NCBI GenBank assembly: GCA_964577275.1
Contig: CAZNYR010000006.1
Coordinates: forward strand, 1-64,000
Length of the DNA stretch: 64,000 bases
Direction of reading: 5' to 3'
From: UBA2561 sp964577275
Lineage (GTDB): Bacteria; Bacteroidota; Bacteroidia; Cytophagales; Thermoflexibacteraceae
Both the position numbers and the translations under genes were made by a program. The notes beneath the pieces were generated by a model, which made no database searches, was not told the origin of the DNA, and saw nothing but the letters and a program-made list of their open reading frames with translations. This document shows, one piece after another, positions 42,232 to 51,431 of this stretch (position 1 is the first letter of the stretch; every line of letters begins with the position of its first letter).

Positions 42232-44700
42232 ATGACCTTAATAAAACCGAACATGAGAGTTTATTTTGTAATATTATTGTGGTGTTTTTGGGCATCGACT
42301 GCCTGCGCCCAATCCGAATTTTCGACAGAAAAAACGTATTCTCCGTATTTTTTTGTCAAAACTAAAGATGCTTCCATTGATGTATTACCACTCAAGGAAA
42401 CGACCACTCACGTCAAAATTTCGGGAGTAATTGCATCGGTAGAAATTCGCCAAACGTACTCAAATACAGGCACTAAGCCTCTCGAAGCCTTGTATATTTT
42501 CCCTGCTTCGACCCGTGCGGCAGTGCATCAGATGGAAATGAAAATCGGCAATCGTACCCTCACCGCCGAAATTCAAGAAAAGGAAAAAGCCCGTCAGATT
42601 TACGAAAAAGCCAAAATTGATGGCAATTCCGCTTCCTTGCTGGAGCAAAAAAGACCAAATATTTTTCAGATGAATATTGCTGGAATTATGCCCCATGAAA
42701 CCATTGATATCGTCCTGAAATACAGCGAGTTACTTACGCCCAAAGAAGGCATTTACGAATTTATCTATCCTACTGTGGTTGCCCCACGTTATTCGGAAGG
42801 ACAAGCCACACCGCATCAATGGGTTGCTAATCCGTATCGACACGCAGGAGAAATGCACGAATATGCCTATAACTTACATGCCGAAATTGACGGAGGAATG
42901 CCTCTTCAAAATGTCAAATGTTCATCGCACAAAGTTACAATTCAGACCGAAAATAATACCGCTTCTATCCATCTGGATGAGAGCGAAAAATATGGCGGAA
43001 ACCGAGATTTTATTCTTTCTTATCAACTGACAGACAAGCTATTAAGTTCTGGATTATTAGTCCACGAAGAGCCAAATGGCGAAAATTATTTTATGTGTAT
43101 GGTTCAGCCTCCTCAATCGCCTGCCCTTACCGAAATTCCGCCACGAGAATATGTTTTTGTCTTGGATGTATCAGGCTCAATGAATGGTTTTCCGATGCAA
43201 ACTGCCAAAACCTTACTTCGTGATTTAATTGGAAATTTACGCCCAACTGACCGTTTTAATGTCCTATTTTTTGAGGGCATCAACCGAATGTTTGCGCCTG
43301 AATCCGTTACCGCTACCAAAAAAAATATTGACCTCGCCCTCGACCATATCGAACGACATGATGGCTGGGGAAGTACGAATCTCTTACCTGTGCTTCAGAC
43401 GGCACTAAATTTTAAGGAAACACAGGATTATTCACGCACTTTTATTGTCGTTACGGACGGATTTATTACCCTCGAAAAAGAGGCTTTTGACCTGATTTAC
43501 AATAACTTACATAAAGCCAATTTGTTTGCTTTTGGAATTGGTAAATCAGTAAATCGTTATCTCATCGAAGGAATGTCCAGAGCAGGGCAAGGCGTGCCTT
43601 TTATCGTAACCAAACCCGAAGAGGCAGCGACAAAAGCGGATGAATTGCGTCGCTGCATTCAGAACCCTGTTTTGACTAATATTAGCCTGAATTTCAATGG
43701 GTTAGATGCTTATGATGTCGAACCCAAAACGTTGCCTGATGTGATGCAGGGTCGCCCTGTGGTCGTTTTTGGGAAATATCGCGGAAAAGCCGCAGGAAAT
43801 ATGACTATTACAGGCATTTCTGGCAAAAAAAGTACATCCATCAAAGTCGATTTTTCGCAAATTTCCAATACCAAAAATGAAGCTGTCAAATTAATTTGGG
43901 CAAGAAATAAAATCGCACAACTTGATGATTATGAGTTACTTACGAATAATCTTGCAGACCAAAAAATCCAACAACAGGTCGCACAACTCGGTGTCCAATA
44001 TCATTTGTTATCTTCCCAAACTTCATTTGTGGCGGTAGATAATCAAACACACCAAAAAGCACAAAATATTACTGTCCGACAGGCGTTGCCTCTTCCCGAA
44101 AGTTTGAACGATAATGTGATGGGACAAACCTCATTATCAGAGGCTTCCATCGCTCCTACCAATGCCATGACCCGAAGCGTAACCCGTTCAACCGCACCAA
44201 TTTCCATTCAATTACCGCCCGAAGTCAGCATGATTTTGGGGAATAAAATGTGGCTTTCATGGAAAACGAAATCTGATAAATTTAATCGTTTCAAAATCAC
44301 GATTTCCGATATGTCCGATGAAATTTTGTTTCAGACCGAAACCCAAAATCAAGAAATTGAACTTGACTTGAATCGGGCGGAACTTACTGATTATCAAAAT
44401 TTTATATTCAATGTAATTCCTTTAGACAATTCGGGAAATATTGTGCCAGACCTTGAAATAGATTCCAAAATGCTACAAAGAGCCGATGAAGATGAAGTAG
44501 CTGAAATGCAAGAAATGTTAAAAAATGAAGTAAAAACTCTAAATAATACATCAGAAGATTTACTTGCTAAAGCTCTATTTTATGAAAACCACGCTTATTT
44601 AGCGGATGCGCTATATACTTTTAAAATATTGCTTCAGATTTCGACAGAATCAAAATATCAAGAAGCCTATCAGGAATTTTTGGAACGTAATAATTTGTAA
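42232..44700 (+). CDS. VIT and von Willebrand A domain secreted protein
   Basis: 822 residues with a signal peptide ending ASTACAQ; a second possible start is ATG 42253. The VIT domain (~50-180) shows VEIRQTYSNTGTKPLEALYIFP and EKEKARQIYEKAKIDGNSASLLEQKRPNIF. The vWA domain (~300-475) has the MIDAS motif FVLDVSGSMNG at ~308 and VVTDGFITLE. The order VIT-vWA is that of inter-alpha-trypsin inhibitor heavy chains and of many bacterial cell-surface proteins of unknown role. The C-terminus (~740-822) is helical and TPR-like (ALFYENHAYLADALYTFKIL). It is followed by a very strong terminator. Confidence 0.85.
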   Translation: MTLIKPNMRVYFVILLWCFWASTACAQSEFSTEKTYSPYFFVKTKDASIDVLPLKETTTHVKISGVIASVEIRQTYSNTGTKPLEALYIFPASTRAAVHQMEMKIGNRTLTAEIQEKEKARQIYEKAKIDGNSASLLEQKRPNIFQMNIAGIMPHETIDIVLKYSELLTPKEGIYEFIYPTVVAPRYSEGQATPHQWVANPYRHAGEMHEYAYNLHAEIDGGMPLQNVKCSSHKVTIQTENNTASIHLDESEKYGGNRDFILSYQLTDKLLSSGLLVHEEPNGENYFMCMVQPPQSPALTEIPPREYVFVLDVSGSMNGFPMQTAKTLLRDLIGNLRPTDRFNVLFFEGINRMFAPESVTATKKNIDLALDHIERHDGWGSTNLLPVLQTALNFKETQDYSRTFIVVTDGFITLEKEAFDLIYNNLHKANLFAFGIGKSVNRYLIEGMSRAGQGVPFIVTKPEEAATKADELRRCIQNPVLTNISLNFNGLDAYDVEPKTLPDVMQGRPVVVFGKYRGKAAGNMTITGISGKKSTSIKVDFSQISNTKNEAVKLIWARNKIAQLDDYELLTNNLADQKIQQQVAQLGVQYHLLSSQTSFVAVDNQTHQKAQNITVRQALPLPESLNDNVMGQTSLSEASIAPTNAMTRSVTRSTAPISIQLPPEVSMILGNKMWLSWKTKSDKFNRFKITISDMSDEILFQTETQNQEIELDLNRAELTDYQNFIFNVIPLDNSGNIVPDLEIDSKMLQRADEDEVAEMQEMLKNEVKTLNNTSEDLLAKALFYENHAYLADALYTFKILLQISTESKYQEAYQEFLERNNL

Positions 44701-44702
44701 TC

Positions 44703-44747
44703 AAACGCACTTTGTCCAAGCATTTAACTTGGACAAAGTGCGTTTTC
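44703..44747 (+). terminator. Strong terminator after the VIT-vWA gene
   Basis: Perfect 18-bp arms, AAACGCACTTTGTCCAAG and its complement CTTGGACAAAGTGCGTTT, around a 7-nt loop (CATTTAA), 2 bp after the stop codon. Confidence 0.88.
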
Positions 44748-44950
44748 ATTTCTTCATTATCCCCAATTTATTACAAAAAATTATCCGAAAAGTTCTGTTT
44801 TTTCTCTCCAAAACGCACTAAATTTCGCAAAAATCAGTTATTCAAAGTAGTTTTTTCGGAGAATTGCTCCACGCATTAAGATTGAAATTTAACCTCATTT
44901 TACATTTAAAATATTCAAAAATAATTGTTTAACCAATAAATAAACAAGGC

Positions 44951-45238
44951 ATGAAATCTTTTTTAGTCCTATTTTTAGGAATATTTTTGCAGAATGCACC
45001 CAGTCAGGTGCTGGTCAAAATTTCTGATTATAAAGGGAATGAAACAAAAGCTAAAATTGAAATTTATCAAGACAAAAAGTTAATTGTTTCTAAATCAAAT
45101 CAGATTAATTATCAAACCGAATTACCCAAAGGAATATACCAACTCAAGGTAATTGCTTGTGATACACTAACCGTTCCCATGAAAGTCTGGAACAAAGAAC
45201 ATGAATATCAAGTTTCGGTAAAAACTGATTGTCAGTAA
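44951..45238 (+). CDS. Small secreted beta-sandwich protein
   Basis: 95 residues with a signal peptide (FLVLFLGIFLQNAPSQV). The mature 75 residues read like a single carboxypeptidase-regulatory-like or Cna-B type domain (VKISDYKGNETKAKIEIYQD, LPKGIYQLKVIACDTL). No catalytic residues were seen. The stop codon lies 1 bp from the stop of the convergent LepB-like gene. Confidence 0.5.
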   Translation: MKSFLVLFLGIFLQNAPSQVLVKISDYKGNETKAKIEIYQDKKLIVSKSNQINYQTELPKGIYQLKVIACDTLTVPMKVWNKEHEYQVSVKTDCQ

Positions 45239-45239
45239 G

Positions 45240-46313
45240 TTATAGTAATTTCCCGATGCGTTCCCAACGAATTTTGTTCGTTTCCGAATCAGCCGAAAAC
45301 CAAACCAACACCGCCTTACCGATAATATGATTTTCTGGTACAAAGCCCCAAAATCGAGAATCCATCGCATTTTGACGATTGTCCGATAGCACAAAATAAT
45401 AATTTTGACGAAATTCATATTCTGTAACATACTGATTATCAATAAATAAAGAATCATTTTGAATTTTTGTATTGGAATGGTTTTCGTGTTGTAAAATGAT
45501 TGATTCATACAAGGCTAAATTCTGGGGCGTTGCCTCAATTTTTAATCCTTTGGCAGGAATTTTAATCTGACCAAAATTATCTGCATTCCACGAAAAATAA
45601 TGCGAATGTGGGTAAATTTTTTCGCTTTGAACTGTGCTTTCTTTTGGCACAACAAGCGGCACAATATTGAAGTAACTACTTGATTTTGAGAGTGTTGCAA
45701 ATTGATTATTTGTCAAATATAGAATCCATTTTCCTTGAAACGGAATCGCATCCGTGATATTAAATGATTCTAAAATATCGGGTTTTATTCCAGATTTAAG
45801 TGTTAATAAATAGGTATTTTTTATTGTATTTACAAATGTAATTTTTACGTTATTTATAAATATTTCACTCTTTTTTATTTCTAATTCATCGCCTGCCAAA
45901 CCCACACAACGCCCGATAAAAGGTGTTTTCTGGTCGATGGGATGATAATTTTCGGGTGGATAATTAAACGTAATCACGTCATTATGAACAAGTTGTGAAA
46001 AAGCAGGCAACCGCCACATCGGTAACTGAATCCAATCCAAATAAGCGGGCATATTTCCAATCTTTTGATGCGTTAATGGAATTTGTAAGGGTGTGGCAGG
46101 CGTTCGAGTTCCGTAATGTAGTTTACTAACCAAAATAAAATCGCCCGAAAAAAGTGTCGCTTCCATCTCCGAGTTAGGCATCATAACTGCCTCAAAGAGA
46201 AGCCATTTCAGAAAAATTGCACCTATTAATGCCTTCATTCCTGTATCCACAAATTCACGGATGACACTTGGTTTCTTGTTGATTTTAGCACTTTTTCGGA
46301 CAAATTTCATCAT
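45240..46313 (-). CDS. Signal peptidase I paralogue lacking the catalytic dyad
   Basis: 357 residues, S26 family, with one N-terminal membrane helix (~27-45). Box B reads MPNSEMEATLFSGDFILVSK (45-64) against the usual P-T-x-S-M-x-x-T-L-x-x-G-D: the residue before Met50, normally the nucleophilic Ser, is Glu49. Box D reads FIGRCVGLAGDELEI (132-146) against IKRxVGxPGD: the catalytic Lys is Gly134. Box E, LSDNRQNAMDSRFWGFVP, is intact. The fold is therefore clear but it is probably a non-catalytic paralogue. It is in a leftward operon 9 bp after the phytase-esterase-like gene. The true LepB should be elsewhere in the genome. Confidence 0.8.
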   Translation of the reverse strand: MMKFVRKSAKINKKPSVIREFVDTGMKALIGAIFLKWLLFEAVMMPNSEMEATLFSGDFILVSKLHYGTRTPATPLQIPLTHQKIGNMPAYLDWIQLPMWRLPAFSQLVHNDVITFNYPPENYHPIDQKTPFIGRCVGLAGDELEIKKSEIFINNVKITFVNTIKNTYLLTLKSGIKPDILESFNITDAIPFQGKWILYLTNNQFATLSKSSSYFNIVPLVVPKESTVQSEKIYPHSHYFSWNADNFGQIKIPAKGLKIEATPQNLALYESIILQHENHSNTKIQNDSLFIDNQYVTEYEFRQNYYFVLSDNRQNAMDSRFWGFVPENHIIGKAVLVWFSADSETNKIRWERIGKLL

Positions 46314-46322
46314 GGTTTATCA

Positions 46323-47243
46323 TTAAAAATTACCTCGTTCAAACCTCATAATAATACATTGATTGCCGTGCAACTTATACTTTTTGGCGTATAAATTAGC
46401 CGTATTTATACCATCATGATTGTTATCAAACCCAATCCAAATTTCACTTTCGGTCAGTAGCAAAGCCTCCGCCATGCCAAATTGTGGATTAGAAGTATGA
46501 TATAACGTATTGATTAATTGAGAGTTAGCGACATATTTTGCGTAAGACATACGGACAAACTCCATCGTATTCAAATTCAGGCGAGTTACACAATAATAAT
46601 TTCGTTCCAATAAATATAAATATTCTTCCTTGCCTTTTTGGGCATATTTTATATCCGAAAAATCAGGGTCTCTGTCCTTGATATTTTCGAGTTCGGGTAT
46701 CGAAAATTGACGCAAAATTTTTCCTTGTTGGTTGATTTCCAAGACATAACGTCCATCATTTAGCTTTCCTGCATTGCGCTCTTTGGCAAGAAAAAATGTC
46801 GAATCAGCATAACAAAATCCCTCAAATCCTGCATTTCCCCATTTTTCGGGGCAAAGCCGATTCCCTGTACGAATTTCGTATTCGGCAAAATCAGGTTTTA
46901 ATTTAAAATTGTCCCCAATAATTGTATGTGCTTTTTCGGATAAAACAAACATTTTTTGGTTTTTAATATCAATTCCTTCCCAATCGTTTTCCCGAAAATG
47001 TACCTCAAATCCCTTTGCGTATTTGGTTTGTATAACTTTCTGACTATCAAGTAGATAAACATATTCATCTTCGTCCTGAATCATGAAAATTTCTCCTTTA
47101 TCATTTTGTGCTAATCCACTCAATTCAAAAGACTTATGATATTCTGGCTGAAAGATAGTTTTGAGTTGTAAAATATCCTGCTGCGCTTGAAGTATTCTGA
47201 TACCATTCCACAACACGACTAAAAGAAGAACATAAGTTTTCAT
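46323..47243 (-). CDS. SdiA-regulated / esterase-like phytase family secreted protein
   Basis: 306 residues with a signal peptide (LLLVVLWNGIRILQAQ). The mature part is a beta-propeller of the SdiA-regulated/esterase-like-phytase group: ELSGLAQNDKGEIFMIQDED, NDWEGIDIKNQKMFVLSE, GNAGFEGFCYADSTFFLAKER, GMAEALLLTESEIWIGFDNN. Members are periplasmic or exported and their substrates are mostly unknown. It is upstream of and close to the LepB-like gene. TGATAATCA lies 5 bp before the start codon at 47249-47257. Confidence 0.75.
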   Translation of the reverse strand: MKTYVLLLVVLWNGIRILQAQQDILQLKTIFQPEYHKSFELSGLAQNDKGEIFMIQDEDEYVYLLDSQKVIQTKYAKGFEVHFRENDWEGIDIKNQKMFVLSEKAHTIIGDNFKLKPDFAEYEIRTGNRLCPEKWGNAGFEGFCYADSTFFLAKERNAGKLNDGRYVLEINQQGKILRQFSIPELENIKDRDPDFSDIKYAQKGKEEYLYLLERNYYCVTRLNLNTMEFVRMSYAKYVANSQLINTLYHTSNPQFGMAEALLLTESEIWIGFDNNHDGINTANLYAKKYKLHGNQCIIMRFERGNF

Positions 47244-47378
47244 CTTATTGATAATCAGTTATTTATGTTTGTTATGTATTTAAAATTATGGGTGATGATA
47301 AATTTCAAAGCGCATCAAGCCTCAAGCATTACAATTTTTGTATTGTTTTTGCATTTTTTTTATAAATCAATCAAATTG

Positions 47379-48404
47379 TTATTGACTTAAATTTTGTTGC
47401 CATTTCCAAGCCGAAAGCATCATATCATCCAGATTGTATTTGGGTTTCCATCCTAACTTCTTGGTACTGAGGGTAATATCGGAATAAATTGCCTCGACAT
47501 CGCCTGCTCGTGGCTCACCGATATGGTAATTGAGCGACACGCCCGAAACTTTCTCGAAAGATTGTATGGCTTCCAGCACCGTAACGCCTTTGCCTGTTCC
47601 TAAGTTTATGATTTCATAATTCGCTTGGTTTTTACTGGTTTTCAGGTAGTTAAGAGCTAAAATATGTGCTTCGGCAATATCAGAAACGTGCACATAATCC
47701 CGAATACAAGAGCCATCACGGGTATTGAGATTGCCTCCAAAAACGGTTAATTGTTCTATTTCGCCGATGGCAGTTTTGGTAATGACGGGTACTAAATTGG
47801 TAGGCGAATTAATCGGATTTTCGCCATTTAAGCCCGAAATATGTGCGCCTACGGGATTGAAATAACGCAAGGCAATGACTTGAGTATCAGCTACTTTGGT
47901 GTAATCCTGAAGCACTCTTTCGCCCATTTTTTTGGTTTCAGCATAAGGGCTTTCCGATTTATTGAGCGGTGTTTGTTCATTGACAGGCAACTGTTGCACA
48001 TTTCCATACACCGAGCAGGAAGACGAAAATATAAGATGCTGAATATCAAACTTTTGACAGCAAGATAATATCGTCAGCAATGCGCCCATATTGTTATGGT
48101 AATAAAAAACGGGATTTGCCACCGAATCAGGCACAGATTTTAGCGCAGCAAAATGGATAATTCCCATAATATCAGGATTTTCTATAAAAATACGCTCGGT
48201 TTCTGTGCGATTGCAGAGGTCAATGGCATAATTTTTTATGGTTTTACCTGTAATTTTTTGAATATTTTCAAGAGCTTCGGGCGATGAATTGCAAAAATTA
48301 TCAACCGAAATGGGTTCATAATTATCGCCTTCCAAAAGTTCGATGAGCGTATGCGAGCCAATATAGCCACATCCTCCTGTTACTAAAATTTTATCTTTTT
48401 TCAT
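47379..48404 (-). CDS. galE: UDP-glucose 4-epimerase
   Basis: 341 residues, extended short-chain dehydrogenase. The NAD-binding motif VTGGCGYIGSH is at residues 8-18. The catalytic Ser is in FSSSCSVYG and the Tyr/Lys pair in SPYAETKKMGE. LRYFNPVGAH, RDGSCIRDYVHVSDIAEAHI and the C-terminal IGEPRAGDVEAIYSD are typical of GalE. It interconverts UDP-glucose and UDP-galactose for polysaccharide synthesis. It is flanked by same-strand genes with gaps over 50 bp. Confidence 0.94.
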   Translation of the reverse strand: MKKDKILVTGGCGYIGSHTLIELLEGDNYEPISVDNFCNSSPEALENIQKITGKTIKNYAIDLCNRTETERIFIENPDIMGIIHFAALKSVPDSVANPVFYYHNNMGALLTILSCCQKFDIQHLIFSSSCSVYGNVQQLPVNEQTPLNKSESPYAETKKMGERVLQDYTKVADTQVIALRYFNPVGAHISGLNGENPINSPTNLVPVITKTAIGEIEQLTVFGGNLNTRDGSCIRDYVHVSDIAEAHILALNYLKTSKNQANYEIINLGTGKGVTVLEAIQSFEKVSGVSLNYHIGEPRAGDVEAIYSDITLSTKKLGWKPKYNLDDMMLSAWKWQQNLSQ

Positions 48405-48456
48405 CTCTTTTTGTGGTTTTGAGGGCGTGAAAGTACAATTTTTCTATGAATTAAAT

Positions 48457-49221
48457 TTATTTTTCGACCACTTCCATCCGAATCGTTACATCCTCCAAAG
48501 GCCAGTCCATTTTATCGACCTTGAGCTGTGCAATCGAATCAATAATCGACAATCCGTCAATCACTTCGCCAAAAACGGTATAATCATTATCCAAATGCGG
48601 TGCGCCGCCCAGCGTGGTGTAGGTTTGGATTTGTTCTGGCGTAAAATTCCAGCCATAATCCTGCTGAATGCCCATGAGTTCGCCCAGCGGATGTACTTTT
48701 CCATGCACAATAAAAAAATCTTTGGCGGATGATTTCTTTTTCGGATTTTTGTGGTCTTCGTCCCGTGCCATCGCCAATGCGCCTTTTTTGTGATAATATT
48801 TTTGGGGCATAAATTCCTTAGGGATGCTGTATTTGCCGAGTGGAACGGGATTTTTTTCGTCTGACATTCCGCCTTGCACAATAAAATCTTTGACCACCCG
48901 ATAAAAAACCGTGTTATCGAAATATTTTCGTTTGATTAATCGCACAAAGTTAGCCCGATGCAATACGGTTTCTTCATACAATTTGAGCGTCATGTTTCCG
49001 AATCTTGTTTTGATAACTATTAGATTTTCAGGGTTTTCTTTGGCATATTTGAGGAGTTCGGCACGAACATTTTGGTTATCAAGCAAAATATCTTTTGACT
49101 TTTTTTTGGCTTTTGAGTTTGTTGCTTGCTGATTTTCGGTTTGATTTTTCGCACGTTCATCACACGCCACCAGAACGAAATGACATAGCAAAAAAACGAT
49201 TATAAATTGTATTTTCATCAT
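48457..49221 (-). CDS. Lipoprotein cyclophilin-type peptidyl-prolyl isomerase
   Basis: 254 residues. The lipoprotein signal ends FVLVAC with the acidic residues DE straight after the Cys, then a low-complexity linker (NQTENQQATNSKAKKKSK). The cyclophilin domain starts ~68 with IVIKTRFGNMTLKLYEETVLHRANFVRLIKRKYFDNTVFYRVVKDFIVQGG, has LAMARDEDHKN, and ends with YTVFGEVIDGLSIIDSIAQ. It accelerates folding at X-Pro bonds in the envelope. The RNMA-type substrate loop is shortened and altered (ALAMARDED). Confidence 0.9.
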   Translation of the reverse strand: MMKIQFIIVFLLCHFVLVACDERAKNQTENQQATNSKAKKKSKDILLDNQNVRAELLKYAKENPENLIVIKTRFGNMTLKLYEETVLHRANFVRLIKRKYFDNTVFYRVVKDFIVQGGMSDEKNPVPLGKYSIPKEFMPQKYYHKKGALAMARDEDHKNPKKKSSAKDFFIVHGKVHPLGELMGIQQDYGWNFTPEQIQTYTTLGGAPHLDNDYTVFGEVIDGLSIIDSIAQLKVDKMDWPLEDVTIRMEVVEK

Positions 49222-49256
49222 CGAAAAAGGATTAAGATTTTAGCTAAATTTTGATA

Positions 49257-49293
49257 CAAAAAAGCCTTACCAAATTGCATTTTGATAAGGCTT
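49257..49293 (-). terminator. Terminator after eno
   Basis: Read leftwards: arms AAGCCTTA / TAAGGCTT, extended by CAA / TTG, then TTTTTTGTATC. It lies 22 bp past the eno stop. Confidence 0.82.
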
Positions 49294-49314
49294 AATTTAT
49301 TGATTATGAGTAAC

Positions 49315-50598
49315 TTATGCTTTCAAAATACTTGTACCTGGGTAATATGCCGTTTCAGCTAATTCCTCCTCAATACGAAGTAATTGGTTGTATTTGGCGA
49401 TACGGTCAGAGCGAGAAATCGACCCCGTTTTGATTTGTCCACAATTCAGTGCTACTGACAAATCGGCAATGGTGGTATCTTCGGTTTCGCCCGAACGATG
49501 GGACATCACGCTGGTATAAGAAGCATGGTGCGCCATAGTTACGGCGTTGATGGTTTCGCTCAAACTACCGATTTGATTTACTTTGACCAAAATAGAGTTT
49601 GCAATCTGATTTTCAATGCCTTGCTTGAGGCGATTGACATTCGTAACAAATAAATCATCACCGACAAGCTGGACTTTATTTCCGATGGCTTCGGTCATGG
49701 CTTTCCAGCCGTCCCAGTCGTCCTCGTCCATGCCGTCTTCGATAGAAAAGATAGGATATTTTTCAGTCCATTCTTTCCAATAGGCTGCCATTTCGGATGG
49801 CGTTAATTTATCGCCCGTTGATTTATGAAAATGATATACTTTTTCATCTCGATTATAAAATTCAGAACTTGCGGCATCCATCGCAATAAAAATATCCTCA
49901 CCGGGACGATAGCCTGCCTTTTCGATAGCCTGAATGACGGTTATGAGGGCATCTTCGTTGGATTTGATATTTGGTGCAAATCCTCCTTCATCGCCAACAT
50001 TGGTCGAAAGTCCTTGCGAAGCCAATACTTTTTTGAGATTGTGGAATACTTCTGCGCCCATTTGCAAGGCTTGTGCAAAAGATTTGGCGTTTACGGGAAC
50101 AATCATAAACTCCTGAAAATCAATCGAATTATCGGCATGACTTCCACCGTTCAGGATGTTCATCATTGGCACGGGCAATGTCGAGGCATTCACGCCGCCA
50201 ATATATCGGTACAGAGGCAATCCTGCTTCTTGGGCAGCAGCCTTCGCCGTGGCTAAGGAAACGCCCAAAATGGCATTTGCGCCTAATTTTCCTTTGTTGG
50301 GCGTGCCATCCAATTCGAGCATTAATTTGTCAATAAATTTTTGCTCAAAAACGGAATACCCAATTAATTCTTCTGCGATGATTTCATTGACATTTTCGAC
50401 TGCCTTCGTAACGCCTTTGCCTAAGTAAGCCGCTCCTCCATCTCGCAATTCGACCGCTTCGTGTGTGCCTGTGGAAGCACCTGAAGGGACAGCCGCCCGT
50501 CCTACAACGCCGTTTTGCGTCTGTACTTCTACCTCTACGGTAGGATTGCCCCGTGAGTCCAGGATTTGTCGTCCTGTGATATTTTGGATATAAGTCAT
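49315..50598 (-). CDS. eno: Enolase
   Basis: 427 residues, typical length. It converts 2-phosphoglycerate to phosphoenolpyruvate in glycolysis. Mg ligands and catalytic residues lie in the expected motifs: VPSGASTGTHEAVELRD, NGGSHADNSIDFQEFMI, SIEDGMDEDDW, VGDDLFVTN, the catalytic Lys in LVKVNQIGSLSE, and the signature SHRSGETEDTTIADL. It is divergent from the MarR gene across a 298-bp intergenic region. Confidence 0.98.
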   Translation of the reverse strand: MTYIQNITGRQILDSRGNPTVEVEVQTQNGVVGRAAVPSGASTGTHEAVELRDGGAAYLGKGVTKAVENVNEIIAEELIGYSVFEQKFIDKLMLELDGTPNKGKLGANAILGVSLATAKAAAQEAGLPLYRYIGGVNASTLPVPMMNILNGGSHADNSIDFQEFMIVPVNAKSFAQALQMGAEVFHNLKKVLASQGLSTNVGDEGGFAPNIKSNEDALITVIQAIEKAGYRPGEDIFIAMDAASSEFYNRDEKVYHFHKSTGDKLTPSEMAAYWKEWTEKYPIFSIEDGMDEDDWDGWKAMTEAIGNKVQLVGDDLFVTNVNRLKQGIENQIANSILVKVNQIGSLSETINAVTMAHHASYTSVMSHRSGETEDTTIADLSVALNCGQIKTGSISRSDRIAKYNQLLRIEEELAETAYYPGTSILKA

Positions 50599-50896
50599 GC
50601 TATTCGGGTTTTAAATGTTACCGAAAAATGATAAAAAACTGTTTCTGTTCTGTATTCAGGTTCAAATATAACCATTCGTAGCCTTAAAATTACAAAAGCA
50701 GATGAATAAAATATGAAATTATAAAAGTAGGTATTTTTGTGAAACCCAAAAAAAAATGAGGGTCGAAACCTTATTTTATTTTATCTTTGCCGAAATAATC
50801 CAAGTTTTTCAACAAATTAACCAATACTTGGCTCATAAACGCATGGTTCACATGACGTAAACCCTTGTTTCAATTTTCATTAATTTTATTCTTTGC

Positions 50897-51334
50897 ATGA
50901 CACCTCAAGAAATTTATCCTATTAGCTATGGATTTCGTATTGAACGCACCGCCAAAATTATCAAACAAGTGATGCAACGTCGATTTAATGCCTTGCACTT
51001 CGACTTGACGGTCGATCAATGGGTTTTATTGGATTGCCTCCGCCAACAAGACGGGCAAAGCCAAAACGAACTGGCAGAAAAAACCTTCAAAGATGCCCCC
51101 ACCGTTACTCGAATCATTGATTTGCTTTGCAAAAAAGAATTGACCGAACGCCGAAGCGACCCCACCGACCGAAGACGATTCAAAATTTATTTGACCCAAG
51201 CAGGACAAGCCAAAATTAAAGAAATTTTGCCTGTCGTTATCGAACTCCGAAAGAAAGGCATCGCACAACTCTCACGACAGGATTACGATAATCTCATTCA
51301 TATCTTGGATGCCGTCTTCGAGAATTTTTCCTAA
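50897..51334 (+). CDS. MarR-family transcriptional regulator
   Basis: 145 residues. Dimerising helices flank a winged helix. The recognition region is QNELAEKTFKDAPTVTRIIDLLCKKEL (~54-80), and the wing is RRSDPTDRRRFKIYLTQAG, where the D-x-R-R pattern is diagnostic of MarR. Such proteins repress nearby genes and are released by phenolic or oxidative ligands. The divergent neighbour is eno; the downstream gene is the TMTC-like protein 97 bp away. Neither is a classic MarR target. Confidence 0.92.
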   Translation: MTPQEIYPISYGFRIERTAKIIKQVMQRRFNALHFDLTVDQWVLLDCLRQQDGQSQNELAEKTFKDAPTVTRIIDLLCKKELTERRSDPTDRRRFKIYLTQAGQAKIKEILPVVIELRKKGIAQLSRQDYDNLIHILDAVFENFS

Positions 51335-51431
51335 ACAAAAGTTCATTAGAATAAAAAACATGAAAAGTACGCATCGTTTTTAGATTTTTGTAGTTTTGCG
51401 ACTCGAAATATAAAACAAAACTTTGAATCTC

